64,000 nucleotides of DNA, taken from Plectrocnemia conspersa. Lineage: Eukaryota > Arthropoda > Insecta > Trichoptera > Polycentropodidae. Location of the stretch: the NCBI GenBank assembly GCA_009617715.1, contig VTFK01000144.1:558001-622000 (forward strand), given 5' to 3'. This document shows, piece after piece, positions 23,620 to 34,735 of the stretch (position 1 is its first letter; the number at the start of each line of letters is the position of its first letter). The position numbers were made by a program, and so were the translations under genes. The notes below the pieces were generated by a model. That model searched no databases. It was not told the DNA's origin and worked only from the letters and a program-made list of their open reading frames with translations.

Positions 23620-23674
23620 ATGGATATGATTAGAACTGTAGACGTCCTTCTGGCCCTGTTCCTGCTTATATCAG
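23620..23674 (+). CDS. First coding exon of a secreted or membrane protein (signal peptide)
   Basis: The ATG at 23620 sits in a near-ideal start context (TTCGCCATGG). The exon encodes 18 residues plus the first base of codon 19: MDMIRTVD followed by the hydrophobic run VLLALFLLIS, then G| before the donor GTGAGT at 23675. The layout is that of a secretory signal peptide (short charged n-region, 10-residue h-region), with cleavage expected in the next exon. A phase-1 intron just after the signal peptide is typical of extracellular proteins built from phase-1 modules, such as immunoglobulin-superfamily adhesion molecules, though ion-channel subunits and others share it. The family cannot be named from this exon. 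The next exon is not recognised in the remaining 40 kb, which suggests a very long first coding intron, as in many insect neural genes. Confidence 0.7.
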
Positions 23675-23980
23675 GTGAGTCAGAATATTATATTTAATTA
23701 AATTTATTTACGGTTTATGAAAGTATTTTTATTGCAAGTTTTGCTCTTTCTGATAAAAAAATAAAGATTTAAGAATATAAATTAAATATAGTAATAACTA
23801 AAGTTAAGTTTGATTCATAGTAAAATAGTTTCAGCGGTTATTCGTAATAATGTATAACCCAAAGTTTTACTTTTAGAATATAATTACATAATGTAGGTTT
23901 ATTTAGCTAAGATATAAAAAGCTTATCGCGAACATAATATATATGCAAGAAAACGAAAAGTTAGCGAAACTATTTTTTTG

Positions 23981-24300
23981 TCAGAAAGAGATAAATTCGG
24001 TCTCTTAATTGTGAATTAGTCTCGGGGAGTAATAGCGTATATTATTTGAGATTTATAGTTGTTTTCTGAGAATTCTCATTAGAGAGATATATTATTTGGG
24101 GGTGGCCCAATTGGCATTGATGGTTTTATCGCCGTAACCATACAACCGGTCCCAGAGTCCCATTTCCATCAATCGGCGCAAACCGTTCTAATTATTATGG
24201 TTTTGTACGAATCGCTTTTAAACAGACAGCATTGTATTTGCACTAGTGTCGAATTTGCATATTGAATGGGGCTTAACCATATATAAATTTGTTGAAACGT
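23981..24300. promoter_or_regulatory. Candidate regulatory island near the intron start
   Basis: A non-repetitive, slightly GC-richer stretch about 300 bp into the intron. Around 24100-24200 lie phrases such as GGGGGTGGCCCAATTGGCAT, GCCGTAACCATACAACCGGT and CATCAATCGGCGCAAACC. It has no open frame of note. Its position close behind the first coding exon suits an intronic enhancer, but this is inference from position and composition only. Confidence 0.3.
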
Positions 24301-24311
24301 GTTTTATTGGA

Positions 24312-25010
24312 TTTTCGAAATAATTGATCGAAAAGAGATCGACGCTCGGTTGAGACTCAAACCTGGTTCATATAAAAAAAATATTTTTATTTTTTTGCAG
24401 CAAATTTAATTAAAAAATAATTTTAAATAAAATTATATTTTTAATTATAAGATCATTAGTTCATAGATACTCTAAGCTTTCGTTATTTAAATATTTTCTA
24501 ATATAATTTAAAAAAATATTTTTTATTTTAATCAATTTTTCTTTGATAAAATTATTAAAACATTTTTCTAGCAAAATTTATATAATAAATTATGCAATGA
24601 AATTCAACATAGATTATTTTAGTTAATTTAGAAAAATAAATCTGTGCTCTAAATTATAATTATGAATTTTACTATTATTATTATTATAATGATAATTTTT
24701 TTTACATTAATTAGTTTTCTACTGAAATGTATAGTTATTTATACACTATTTCACGGAAATGGTACTTAATATACAAATTTTAATTATTAGTTGCTCATTT
24801 TTCAATCTTTTAAACATTTTAGCTAGTGATATTTTTAATTTCTAAATATACAAAATGGATTCTAGAATATATAACATGAGATTCTAAGCTAGTGTTTTGT
24901 TTATATGATTGATTAAACTATATTTTATCGAATTTCATATATGATATCGATCGAGAAGAGTTCGACGCACGGTTGATTTTCAAACCTGCCTCATATAAAA
25001 TTTTTTTTAT
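24312..25010. repeat. Pair of short direct repeats (about 75 bp) flanking AT-rich DNA
   Basis: 24318-24395 and 24945-25015 share an ATTGATCGAAAAGAG-like start, then TCGACGCNCGGTTGA, then CAAACCTG(G/C)(T/C)TCATATAAAA. About 600 bp of AT-rich DNA separates them. They may be the ends of a direct-repeat element or two copies of a short interspersed repeat. The GGTTGAnnnTCAAACC part resembles a tRNA T-arm, but no full tRNA head is visible. Confidence 0.5.
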
Positions 25011-25119
25011 ATTTTTATAATTTAATTTAAATAATATTTCTGTTCCAAATTTATTAAAAATAAAATAAAAACGAAATTTTGTAAATGATTAAAAATTCCA
25101 AGTTCGGGGTTTTTTACTT

Positions 25120-25570
25120 TCTAAACTTATTAGGAGCGCCACGGGAGTCGAGGTTATTTTGCGAATTCTCAAAAAGTATTTTTTCTTCTATGCTTACCAT
25201 GTCCACCACGAACAGTTTGTAAATGAAAGTGGACAATGTCGATAACCGTGGGCAGAAAATGTTCGTGCAGATGTGCGTGGGCCGTTATCCGAAACTCAGC
25301 AATGGTCTAACGAAAAGTTTCACCTCGTTTTATTGAACTAATAAGCTCCAGCTCAGATATGAGTGCACACTATACACACGTACATGCTACGAGGTTGTGT
25401 ATTGTGTAATAGGAAATTTTTGAAACTTTGCCCAGGGTGTGTTTTGCATTATCGCGTGTAATAATCCCGATGGGCGGAAAGTTTTAATTAAATCTTATTT
25501 TCGAAAGCGGCGTCCGATTATATGGATACAATTTTGAAGTTGTGCCGCGCTGAGGATTTTAAGGAAACTT
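25120..25570. promoter_or_regulatory. Candidate regulatory island in the intron
   Basis: Two GC-richer, non-repetitive patches (about 25130-25340 and 25420-25565) contain TTTTATTG-type homeodomain-like sites and ATTATCGCGTGTAATAAT, a near-palindrome near 25449. No coding pattern is seen. This is offered as a possible enhancer from composition only. Confidence 0.25.
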
Positions 25571-27204
25571 TTTGAAAATACGTGTATTTTTTAAATTATT
25601 TTAAATATTTATTACAGTAATTAATAAAGTTGTTTTATGTATAGTTTAATTTCATTTTAAAGATGGAAATATTATATACTGGTTAAATGCTTTAATGTGT
25701 ATTTAATCTTATATCTCACTTAATAATGCATTCATTTTATGGTATTATTCTTAATTATAAATATCCAGTATTTATTTAAATACAAATTTAAGGCAAACTA
25801 GTGCTGAAGAGGAATACATTAAAAAATCTATAAAACAATAGTATTAAATTATAATATATATAATAATTTATAGAACAGAATGCGTCTATAAACTGCAAGT
25901 ACCTGAATAAAATTCCGCCCATTCATAAGCGAATCTTTGAATGGTGTTTATGCAATTTGAAAAACTGCCTTACTAAGTACACCCATCGACACGACTCTAG
26001 AGAATCATATCCCAGCATACCTTGTAAGATTTTTGCAAAATAAAAATGGATGATATTTGTATTCATTCATTTACAAGTTTTTGGGAAACTTTTTTTGCAC
26101 CTTTGCATTATTTGGCAACTAGACCAAATAATCGTGATCTGTGCACAAGGTGATTATACAAGGCAAACAGTGCCATTAAGTTCCTCAAATGATATTTGTG
26201 TATCACAAGATAATTAAGGCTTATGAAAATTAAGAACAATCAGTTACCACTTCTGAGCGACGAAGCACATTTTTATTTTTTTATAATTTAATTTAGGTAG
26301 TGTTTTTGCTCTAGTGTTATTGAATAACACATTTTGATTAAAAATGTTAATATAATAGCAAATAACATACATTTTAAACATCAAATTTTATTTTTTACCA
26401 ATTCTCAAAAAAATCTATTTTAAGGTCATTGGCAAAAAGTAAGAAATCAGAATTACAAATTTATTAATATCATTAATAATGGTAATAAAATTAATAATTT
26501 CAAATTTCCATCAACATAGATTTTAAAAATCAAATATTATTTTTAACAATTCTCAAAAAATTCTATATTAAGGAATATTATAAGGTTTCGGCAAAAAGTA
26601 AGAATTCCAAATTTATTCATTTAAAAAAAATGTTTATATTAGAAGGATTAAGATATTACTGTTATTTTTTACTAAATATATGTCTCTTTGTTTATTTAAT
26701 ACAGTGTTCGCATTAAAATAACCGTTCAGTGTAATATCTAACACATTTACATCTATTTTTTTTAATATTTAATCATTAGGAACAAAAAGTAAACATATAA
26801 TCAAATATGAATACTCAGAAACTCACAAAATTACTCTTAGGCAATATATATACATTGTTTATTAATTATAGCAAAAAAAAAAACAATGTATTTTATTGTA
26901 GTAGTAAATTCATCTACATTTTATTAAAAGCTCATAAAGACTTTAACAAAAAAAATGTTATAAATTCAGTAAAAGAATAAAAAAATATGTTTTTTTGAAA
27001 TATATTATATATTTATATATTATTTAAAAAATTTAAAAGTCGAGAAAAAAATTTTTTCCTTCAAGAAATTTTGCCAGTTGTAGCACGTTAGTTTTATGCA
27101 GTCTATAATTATACGATACGAATGAAATTAGAAATATATGGTTCAGATATACAAAATTTTGCAATATTAATTTATATTGATATACTTATTTCTTTTGCAA
27201 TATT
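25571..27204. other. AT-rich intronic sequence without recognisable features
   Basis: Mostly AT-rich. Two loosely similar phrases (CTTAATATAGAATTTTTTG-like text near 26400 and 26560) hint at a small local duplication. No gene, terminus or RNA structure can be supported. Confidence 0.4.
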
Positions 27205-27600
27205 ACAAACCTGACTATCATGACTAAACAAGTTTCTCGAAATGCTTCATGATGCGCATTAAAGAAACAATAATTACATCATAAAATATTTAAAACAATC
27301 ATGGCGCACACCTAAAATAGATAAGCACCATCGCAAATAATTTTTCACAGCTCCTTAAGCCGTAACATCTTTGTATTTGGCAAGCTCGTTAAAAAGCTGT
27401 ATGTCTCATGCAAAAAGAGCGCTCTCGGGCACTGATGTTCTGGTCACGACCGCAGGAATAAAGGACGCGATCGCGACTCTCAAAGGCACAGCTGAAAATC
27501 GCCAAGCGATTGTCAAAACTGCATCTTGGCAACTTAAAGAAATATTAGAAATTTATTCGAAGTCTTTTCATCTTCAAGAAGTACTTCGCTTCTTTTGAAT
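27205..27600 (+). repeat. Dispersed repeat family R1, copy 4, with a 75-codon open frame
   Basis: The most complete R1 copy. It has the head AACCTGACTATCATGACTAA at 27209, then the block TTTGGCAAGCTCGTTAAAAA near 27376, and GGACGCGATCGCGACTCTCA near 27463. The frame 27371-27598 is open here (it starts with a non-ATG codon). It reads LASSLKSCMSHAKRAL, then SGTDVLVTTAGIKDAIATLK, then an Ala/Gln-rich helix-like part. Copy 2 translates to the similar LASLLRRWMARAREALPNSD in the same frame. I infer that R1 derives from a coding transposable element, perhaps a gag/ORF1-like protein, but I cannot name it. Confidence 0.55.
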
Positions 27601-28206
27601 TTCAGACATTGAAACCATATATTTGAGGACGCTACAAACTAGCGTATCGCACAGCACGCGAGTCGGCAATAAATTGTTAAAGTGACACGCGCTCCGCATA
27701 GCGAAGTCGAGTATTCTCGATTAATATACATAGATACTAGCTGGATTGTTCTTATTGTAGCTCTGCGCCGTTTCGAGGCTCAAGATCGAGGCAGTGTACC
27801 AAATCTGAGTATCGTATTGGAAAGGCGGATTTTCTCTGGACTTCAATGTTCTGAAGATTTAGGCTTTGTCGATTTTCCGTGAGTGGCGAGTTATTAACTA
27901 AACTCTTAATTATCTTTTATTATATTGTAAGACTATCATAGTTTTTGCCATAGCGTCGAAATGTTTTGTTTTGTTTCACAAAGATATTGTTTGTTTGACA
28001 GTTTAACAAGCGATAATTGCGCTGGAAATGATATTTTAGCGTCATATCGCTGGTCTTGTCCTGAAATGTCTTTCTTGAACATCATATAATAATCTAACAG
28101 TGATTTAGTTGATTTAATCAAGTCCCTGAATGCATGTGGATAGTCACACAACAAAATAACGCTGAGTAATTTATATCTAGTAAAATTGGTTGTGAAGTCA
28201 TTGTGT

Positions 28207-28277
28207 AATTTCTGCCATGGTCGTTCTCAATGAAACGATTGATCTTACGGCGAACGACCAATCACAGGGCAGAAATT
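28207..28277. repeat. Imperfect inverted repeat (hairpin candidate)
   Basis: Arm 28207-28226 (AATTTCTGCCATGGTCGTTC) pairs with 28252-28277, which begins GAACGACC and ends GGGCAGAAATT. A small bulge (AATCACA) lies in the second arm, and a 25-base loop separates the arms. The direct repeats GTCATTGTGTA at 28197 and 28317 bracket it. It may be a tiny transposon remnant with flanking duplication, or a small RNA hairpin. Confidence 0.6.
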
Positions 28278-28554
28278 TCTTGATTACGCGTTTTTCACTG
28301 ACTCTTGAAAATAAAAGTCATTGTGTATTTGAGGCAATAATCTTAACTTTTCTATATGTAAAGGCAAACATAACTTAGTACAAAATACAAAATAGATGGA
28401 TTTTAATTGTAGCAATTTGCTGCATAGGATGAACAGTTTTCATTTCCAGCGTTTTCGTACTTTCAGAGCGATCTGAACCCCTAAAACTTATCGACCACTT
28501 ACCCTAGCACCACCACATACACACACACATACAAAAGTGTATGTCATTAATTAC

Positions 28555-28910
28555 CGGGCGTGGGATTAGAGAGTGCCACAGCGGATTCGAGGCACAAAGG
28601 CTGGCGTTTCAAAAGCATCACCTGTCGCTGGTGGCCTTATCCGGCGGTAGGCAGCGGCGTTTCGGCTGTCGAGTCGCCCACATGTTCTGACCAATAACCC
28701 GAGCCGCGACACGATTCGTTTGACCCCCCTTGATTTGGCACTGCGCGCACACAATCGACGGTAGGTAACCAATTACGAGAAAACAATGCGCGATTGAGAA
28801 AAAAGTGCGTAGGCCAAAAAATACCACAAATTGGTGTGAGTGTATCTAAATGCTCGATCGTCAGAGTGGAATTGCCGTTTCGTAATCGTTTACGGCTCGG
28901 CGTTGATGAA
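28555..28910. promoter_or_regulatory. GC-rich non-repetitive island in the intron
   Basis: A GC-rich patch starting after a CA-rich microsatellite (about 28517). It includes GGTGGCCTTATCCGGCGG (a GATA-type CTTATC core), CCAATAACCCGAGCC and TTTACGGCTCGGCG. Two overlapping minus-strand frames are open through it, a by-product of composition. Candidate enhancer or alternative promoter; no direct proof. Confidence 0.35.
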
Positions 28911-29364
28911 AATCCATATTAGGGAGATGTGGAGAATTTGAAAAAATGTAATTATGTCATTTGGATATTTTTATGGATACCATAAACGCACCAATTTGAG
29001 CGTAGACACTAAATGTTTGATTGTATGCAAATACATTTTTTATTTGCATGTAAGAAGACATATAACCTTTAAGTAAAGCCTAACATTCATGTAACATACT
29101 ACTTTCAACAATTAGCTTTGCCACAAAATTATTATTAAATTTAAGCAAAATTCCTTGTTTTTTAATACTCTTGCTTTGACTGTACCTCATACATGTAAGT
29201 ATGACGCATAGTACTATTTAAATTAACGTAGAGCTTATTTTTAATAATTAAAGTAAAATTATGATTTATTTAATGAGATTTGTATGTGTGTTATAGTGTT
29301 TTAATATTTTTTTGCTGGTGTATTATTGTTTTGTTGTAGAAGTTTTTAATTATTTTTTACGGCC

Positions 29365-30305
29365 AAGTATTTATTAAATTTATATTTTATTTTGCTGGAT
29401 AATAACTTTTTTTTGCTATTATAAATTAATTTACTATTATATGATTTCGCAGAGTTTTTTTTAATAAAAAAACTTTACAAAATCACTATGATGCTGATTT
29501 TTGTAGCAATTTTATAAAATATATGTTACAGTAAACGTATATTTTTTTATAAAATTATATTTTACTGATAAAAATATACTTGTTTTAGTGAAAATATATC
29601 CAAAAACATTTTCACTGCTAGATATATATTTTTACTAGCAAAAATCGCTACTAACGTCGCTTTTTTACACCCTTGACCCTTTTATATTTTTACTACTAAA
29701 AATATATAGGCTTGACCATAATAATGGGGCACCCCAATAAATGCGTTACATCTGAAAGAAATCTTGAAAATATAAATAAAAAAGTGCTTAAGCTCATTTT
29801 TAATATTTAGTAGGCCCATCCTTAGCTATAATTACAGCTAAGTATTTATAAAATTTATATTTTATTTTGCTGGATATTAACTTTTTTTGCTATTATAAAT
29901 TGATTTACTATTATATGATTTCGCAGAGTTTTTTTTTAATAAAAAAAAACTTTACAAAATCACTATGATGCTGATTTTTTGTAGCGTTTTATGTAATATA
30001 TGTTATAAAAAATGTATATTTATTTGTAAAATTATATTTTACTGATATAAATATACTTGTTGTAGTGAAAATATTCACTGCTAGATATGTATTTTTACTA
30101 GCAAAAATTGCTACTAACATCGCTTTTTTACACCCTTGACGCTTTTATATTTATACAAACTTGGCCATAATAATGAGGCGCCGCAATAAATGTATTATAT
30201 CTTAAAAACTCGTGAAAATAGAAATAAAAAAATGAGTGTTTATTTTGAGCTTATTTTTAATATTTAGTAGGCCCATCCTCAGCTATAATTACAGCTACAA
30301 TCCTT
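29365..30305. repeat. Tandem duplication of about 475 bp with Tc1-derived tail
   Basis: Unit A (29365-29839) and unit B (29840 to about 30305) are adjacent direct copies. Both run AAGTATTTAT…TTTTGCTGGATA, TTATATGATTTCGCAGAG, CACTATGATGCTGATTTTT, a palindromic TTTTACTAGCAAAAAT block, CCCTTGAC, and finally the reverse-complemented C-terminus of a Tc1-type transposase. Unit B continues into more transposase, unit A does not. So unit A looks like a partial copy joined in tandem. Confidence 0.75.
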
Positions 30306-30412
30306 TTTGGAATACTGTCAAATAATTTTCTCCATTGCATCTGCAATTGTGTCGTGCAACATTTTCTTTTAATTTTGCCCATAAATTCTCTATAAGATTT
30401 AGATCTGGTAAT
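30257..30412 (-). pseudogene. Tc1-like transposase C-terminal relic
   Basis: On the minus strand, from about 30410 to the stop at 30257-30259, one reads PDLNLIENLWAKLKENVAR, then after a frameshift LFDSIPKRIVAVIIAEDGPT and KY-stop. This is the classical end of Tc1/mariner transposases (SPDLNPIENLW … RR-QAVI-AKGG-TKY), covering the segment around the last catalytic Asp/Glu. Such transposases cut and paste at TA sites. A second, shorter copy of the very end lies at 29799-29835. The frameshift and missing N-terminus show it is dead. Confidence 0.8.
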
Positions 30413-32132
30413 ATATTTTTTGTGTATTAAAAAAATTACGCTTAAGGTCGTTGAGAACTTAAATATAAATATTTATATAAACTAGAACTGTAAAATAGAT
30501 TTTTACTAGTGAAAATGTATTTCAATATTTTTTCACTGCAATGTTAGAAAAAAATATTTTTATTAGCAATTTAACCGTTTTCTCCAGTATTTTTAGTTCA
30601 AATATTATTTAAAGCTTTACAATATATTACTTTTGAATATTAAAAAAATATAGAAAAAAACGATAATATATATAAAAAAATGTATTGAAAAACTCTGATG
30701 ATAAACATACAATTTAATTTACGTACTATATATACATTAGGTAATCTTGTTTTTGTATAAATAATATTTTTGCATAGCACTATATATTATTACGTAAAAG
30801 CGACATTTCATATGCATATGTATAATAGATTATATAGTGAAATAAAAATAATGACAGATTTAAAACTAGCTTGTAATTCAATATATATGTACATACATAA
30901 GTTAACTTATTTTTGTAGCAATAATATGATAGTTTAGTGTTATTATACCTTTCATAAAATCTAAATTTAACATGCAGTATATTTATGTATGTGCAGTACA
31001 AATCAGTGCATTAATTAGTTTTGAATTTTTTATAAAATATCGTAGCAATATTTCTGCTATACAATGATTTATTCCTTATTGATAGTTCAACATAACACAT
31101 TTATTGAAATAAAAATAATAAAAACCTGTACACAGTATATCTGTATATTGCAATTAGGATCGAATATCAAGAGAGACACTCAACAATCGCACCCTCCCAC
31201 ACATGCACACTTCTGAATCAATTTTTTTACAACGCTCTTCAGAAACATTCTCTCGCTATTTGTACACACATCATATTCAATTCGATTTGTGTTATATTAT
31301 TTATTTTTTTAAAACATGAACATGTACAGAATTATTACAGCAAACGCCCACGGCGGCGAATCCCACGTTCGTCCGGCTAACCTCTAATCATCTACGCCAA
31401 ATCCTATCTAATATACTACAAACGCTGGAACCAATATCGAACGATGATAATCCACAGCTTTATCTCTATAACTTCAAACGGATAGTACCGTTTTGAGGCT
31501 TTATGGGACGCAGGGGTGGCGACCGTGCGCTGTGTCAGCGAATATATTGCGGATACACGTGGATGTTCGAAAAGTGGTGGGAATTCGAAACCAAATCCGG
31601 TAAACGTAAATTATTGTTAATCTACAAAATCAGAAATATTGGATTTTAGTTTGCCTAGAAAATAATCGCGATTACAACCAGTGGCGTTAAGATAATTTAA
31701 ATTACTGCAAAAAAAATATTTTTATGTTTTTTTATTTAATTCACATACAATGGATTTTTATGTGAAAACTAAATAAAGTTATATTTGCTATATTCTTTTG
31801 AAAAATTGTGCTTAAAAACAGTTTTGTGTCTCAATTATTATCAGTATTAGGTTAATCTGTCATTATGGTCTTATTTTAATAAATAAATCGTAGGAGGAAA
31901 ACATTTTTATTTTTCTTACTAGGATTTGCTTTTTTTAAATGCAGTATTTAACTATTGATTGCTGTATTTTAAAAGCTAACATTTTATGATTTTTAATCGA
32001 ATACAAATGGATTTTTTTAATAAGATTTTTCTTTGAAAATACATAATAAGATTTGGTATGTCCATTTTTGTAGATTATTCATTTCTAATTCAGTCCATAA
32101 TCAATGTAATAAATACTCGTAGTTTTATCTTA
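30413..32132. other. AT-rich intronic sequence; one richer patch, no gene
   Basis: AT-rich, with more of the TTTTTACTAGTGAAAAT-type palindromic phrases near 30500-30560. A moderately GC-rich non-repetitive patch spans about 31330-31620 (it contains CCCACGGCGGCGAATCCCAC and CGCAGGGGTGGCGACCGTGC). No frame there looks coding. Confidence 0.4.
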
Positions 32133-33087
32133 TGCCTGCACTAGACTCTGAAAGTTGGCCAAAGTTGGCCAAGGACGGAGAATATAGTGGGTTACTTCGG
32201 GGTGTTCGGTTCTGCCGTGGCTACCTAGAACGGGAAATAATTCAGTCGACTTGCTCAGCTTCGAGCGCTTCCGAACATTGTCGGCAAACAGACCGAAGTC
32301 AAAGGAACCGAAGTCGGAGCTGCTCTTTCGAGCGCGAGCGGTGAGATACTTCCCCTTTCGCTTTTTCGCGTGTTAAGTGACGAGAGTGAGAGAGATAATG
32401 ATATGGTGTTTCGCAAACTGAGATAGAACGCTTCAATTTCAGTATGTGCGTAAGCGTCCTATGGTTAACACGCATGTCGAGCGCTGCATCGTGGTCAAGT
32501 TATGATACCACATGCTTATCGGGGACTTCAACAGACTCTTACTGACATCTTTGAATATTTTAAGGCACCAAAAGGGATTAATTATATTTTTGATAGTATA
32601 TTCTTCAAACAGATATCGTTATTATATTTTTTTCATATAAAATTAAATAATTAAAAAATAATTAGCGGTACTTGATTTTGTTTAAAAAAATCGTTTCGAA
32701 TATCCTTATGTATTTTCCTAGATTAAAAGTCACACCAAACGAATTCTTATTTAGAATCGATGGCGACAAATTCAAGGATAGTCACAGATGTGGTGTTCGT
32801 ATTCTGAAGTATCATTTTTATGCCTTATGGCATTTTGCAAAAGCCGACAAATTGAATATTTATGACCGAAAAGTTTTCATTGATATTGTACTGGTGAGTG
32901 CCCACGCAAACTTAATAAAATGACAATTTAAAAATTGCGATTATTTGGCACATTTTTCGATCGCGCGCAAATATGCCAGCTGTACGTGACAGAAGCCGTC
33001 ATCCGGACGTCATTCACGGCCGCAGGTCTTTGCCGACTACATTTGTAACTTCGGTTCGGACAACTTCCAGAGAGTGTAGTGCAGGCA
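32133..33087 (+). mobile_element. TWA-flanked TIR element, family P copy 1 (PIF/Harbinger-like)
   Basis: A complete 955-bp element. The left end TGCCTGCACTAGACTCTGAA and the right end, read in reverse complement as TGCCTGCACTACACTCTCTG, form about 28-bp inverted repeats continuing into GAAGTTG. It is flanked by TTA on both sides (32130-32132 and 33088-33090). A 3-bp TWA target duplication is the hallmark of PIF/Harbinger elements. Subterminal phrases such as AAGTTGGCCAAAGTTGGCCA and AACTTCGGTTCGGACAACTT repeat. An 83-codon frame at 32672-32923 is broken in copy 2 and matches no transposase I know, so the element is probably non-autonomous. Confidence 0.75.
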
Positions 33088-33090
33088 TTA

Positions 33091-34109
33091 CGATTTTTAT
33101 TTTACCGATTAATTTAATTTGTAGCGATATTTAAGGTCTTATTATTATACTCTATATTTAAAACGATTAAAATAATCATGTAAAATTTAAAATGCTCGTG
33201 TATATAAAATAAACCATAAAGGTCTTGCAATAATTAGTTTAATTACTAGTATTTCATATTTTAGCGGTTGCTGATTAAAAGTTAAGTTAAAAGGATCAAT
33301 AAACACATTGTTACAATAATCAGTAATCAAGTTATTTCAACTAAAGAGATCCAATTTCATATTACATCGATTTTTTAGCAATCCTGGAATTATTATGCTA
33401 TTTTTTTAACGTTATTGGTTATGTGCCATCTCTTTAAATTATTGAACAACATAAATGACACATTACTTAATATCGCAATACATATTTTATTTGTGTAGCA
33501 ATTCGATGTCCTTCGAGCAACCGTTAAAAAGGCCATTAAGTTCTATTGCAGCATTATTGAGGAAATCGATTTATCATTGTACGACCGGCTCAAACTTGAT
33601 CGCCAATCTTTAATTGCTGACAGGATATTCATTATTACGCGCATGGATGTTTTACTTATTGATAGGCTTTAATAACACATTACGAACAAGCAAAAAATAC
33701 GATATTGATCGAATTTCATCGAAAAAGACCAACGTCTCCAAATAACGTGCTCGCGAAAGACCTTGCTCTGGTCGTGTGATTTACATACTGGAAATACGGT
33801 TATGCTGCTTCGATTGATATACCCAGGTACCAATCACCTGTTACGCGATAAATTTAAATCTAAAAGAGTGGGCGTGGGTACAAGTATTATACAATGTGTA
33901 CCATTATACACAAAAATAAATTTATCACCGATTCTTAATGGCATTCGATTTGTAGGTGCTAACATATCATAATGTGCATCTTATTCTTCAACACCTGACC
34001 GAAACCAACACTTTTGTTAAGCTATTTAAATCTGTCAACACATACGTATGTTTTTTGGATGATATTTAAATATAAATTTCACCACAAAAAAAAAGTATTT
34101 AATAGAGAG
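33091..34109. other. Intronic sequence without assigned features
   Basis: AT-rich, with two richer non-repetitive patches: about 33490-33670 (TTCGAGCAACCGTTAAAAAG) and 33745-33900. A 69-codon frame in the latter has no recognisable motif. Nothing here can be called a gene. Confidence 0.4.
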
Positions 34110-34450
34110 TTCATGTAAAAGAGCGAACCCGGACCCTGAGAAAACAATGATTCCGGACCTCATTACAAAAATGGCATTTTATATATTTTTTAACATCGTA
34201 ATAATTTTTTTTATAAATAATAATAGGTACTAGTTAACCCTTTCTATGCTACAAATAAATATAAAAATTAGCCAACATTGCGACATATTTTTTGAGTATT
34301 TTAATTAGGCATTAAAAATTATTAAAAATATCAACTCATAATATTTATCTGATTATTTGTCATGTTTTCTTTGCTGCTCATTCTTGTCATATGATGAATT
34401 CCCAGTCCATATCAAAAGCAATAAAATCGTGCCATTTCTGTGAAAACATT
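34110..34450 (-). mobile_element. Foldback-type element family F, copy C (fragment, reversed)
   Basis: Reverse-complement match to the tail of copy A (about 15500-15860). Shared phrases are TTACAAAAATGGCATTTTAT, ATGCTACAAATAAATATAAA, TTTTCTTTGCTGCTCA and CAAAAGCAATAAAATCGTGC. The hairpin core and palindromic block are missing. Confidence 0.7.
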
Positions 34451-34524
34451 ATATTTATATATAAATATAACTGGTGCTGTTGTTGATTTTTCGTTAGTTT
34501 TTTTTTACAATTTTTTTTACAATT

Positions 34525-34735
34525 TTTACCACAAACGGAGCCGCGTCAAAAAACTACAATCTGTCCCTTTGAATAAGAATGTTTATTGTGAAAGTTGGTG
34601 CTTTTGAAGGCAATGTTCCGCTCCTTTTATTTCCCATATGTATAAAAATCTTTGAAAGAACCTATATCTGAAATACATACATCTCAAATAACTATAGCTT
34701 AGTTCAGATTCATATATTCTTGCTATGAATTAGGC
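34525..34735 (+). repeat. Dispersed repeat family D, copy 1
   Basis: Matches 44025-44235 in the same orientation: CACAAACGGAGCCGCGTCAA, ACTACAATCTGT, GAATGTTTATTGTGAAAG, GTGCTTTTGAAGGCAATGTT, ATCTGAAATACAT, TTCAGATTCAT. No frame, ends or target duplication were recognised. Confidence 0.7.

Noticed and set aside
24318..24395. tRNA-like T-arm text (GGTTGAGACTCAAACCTGG)
   Set aside because: No acceptor stem, D-arm or anticodon arm can be drawn upstream, and no T-run terminator follows.
34237..34260. TTAACCCTTTCTATGC as a piggyBac-type end
   Set aside because: The sequence belongs to the reversed copy of element F, and no partner end with TTAA was found.
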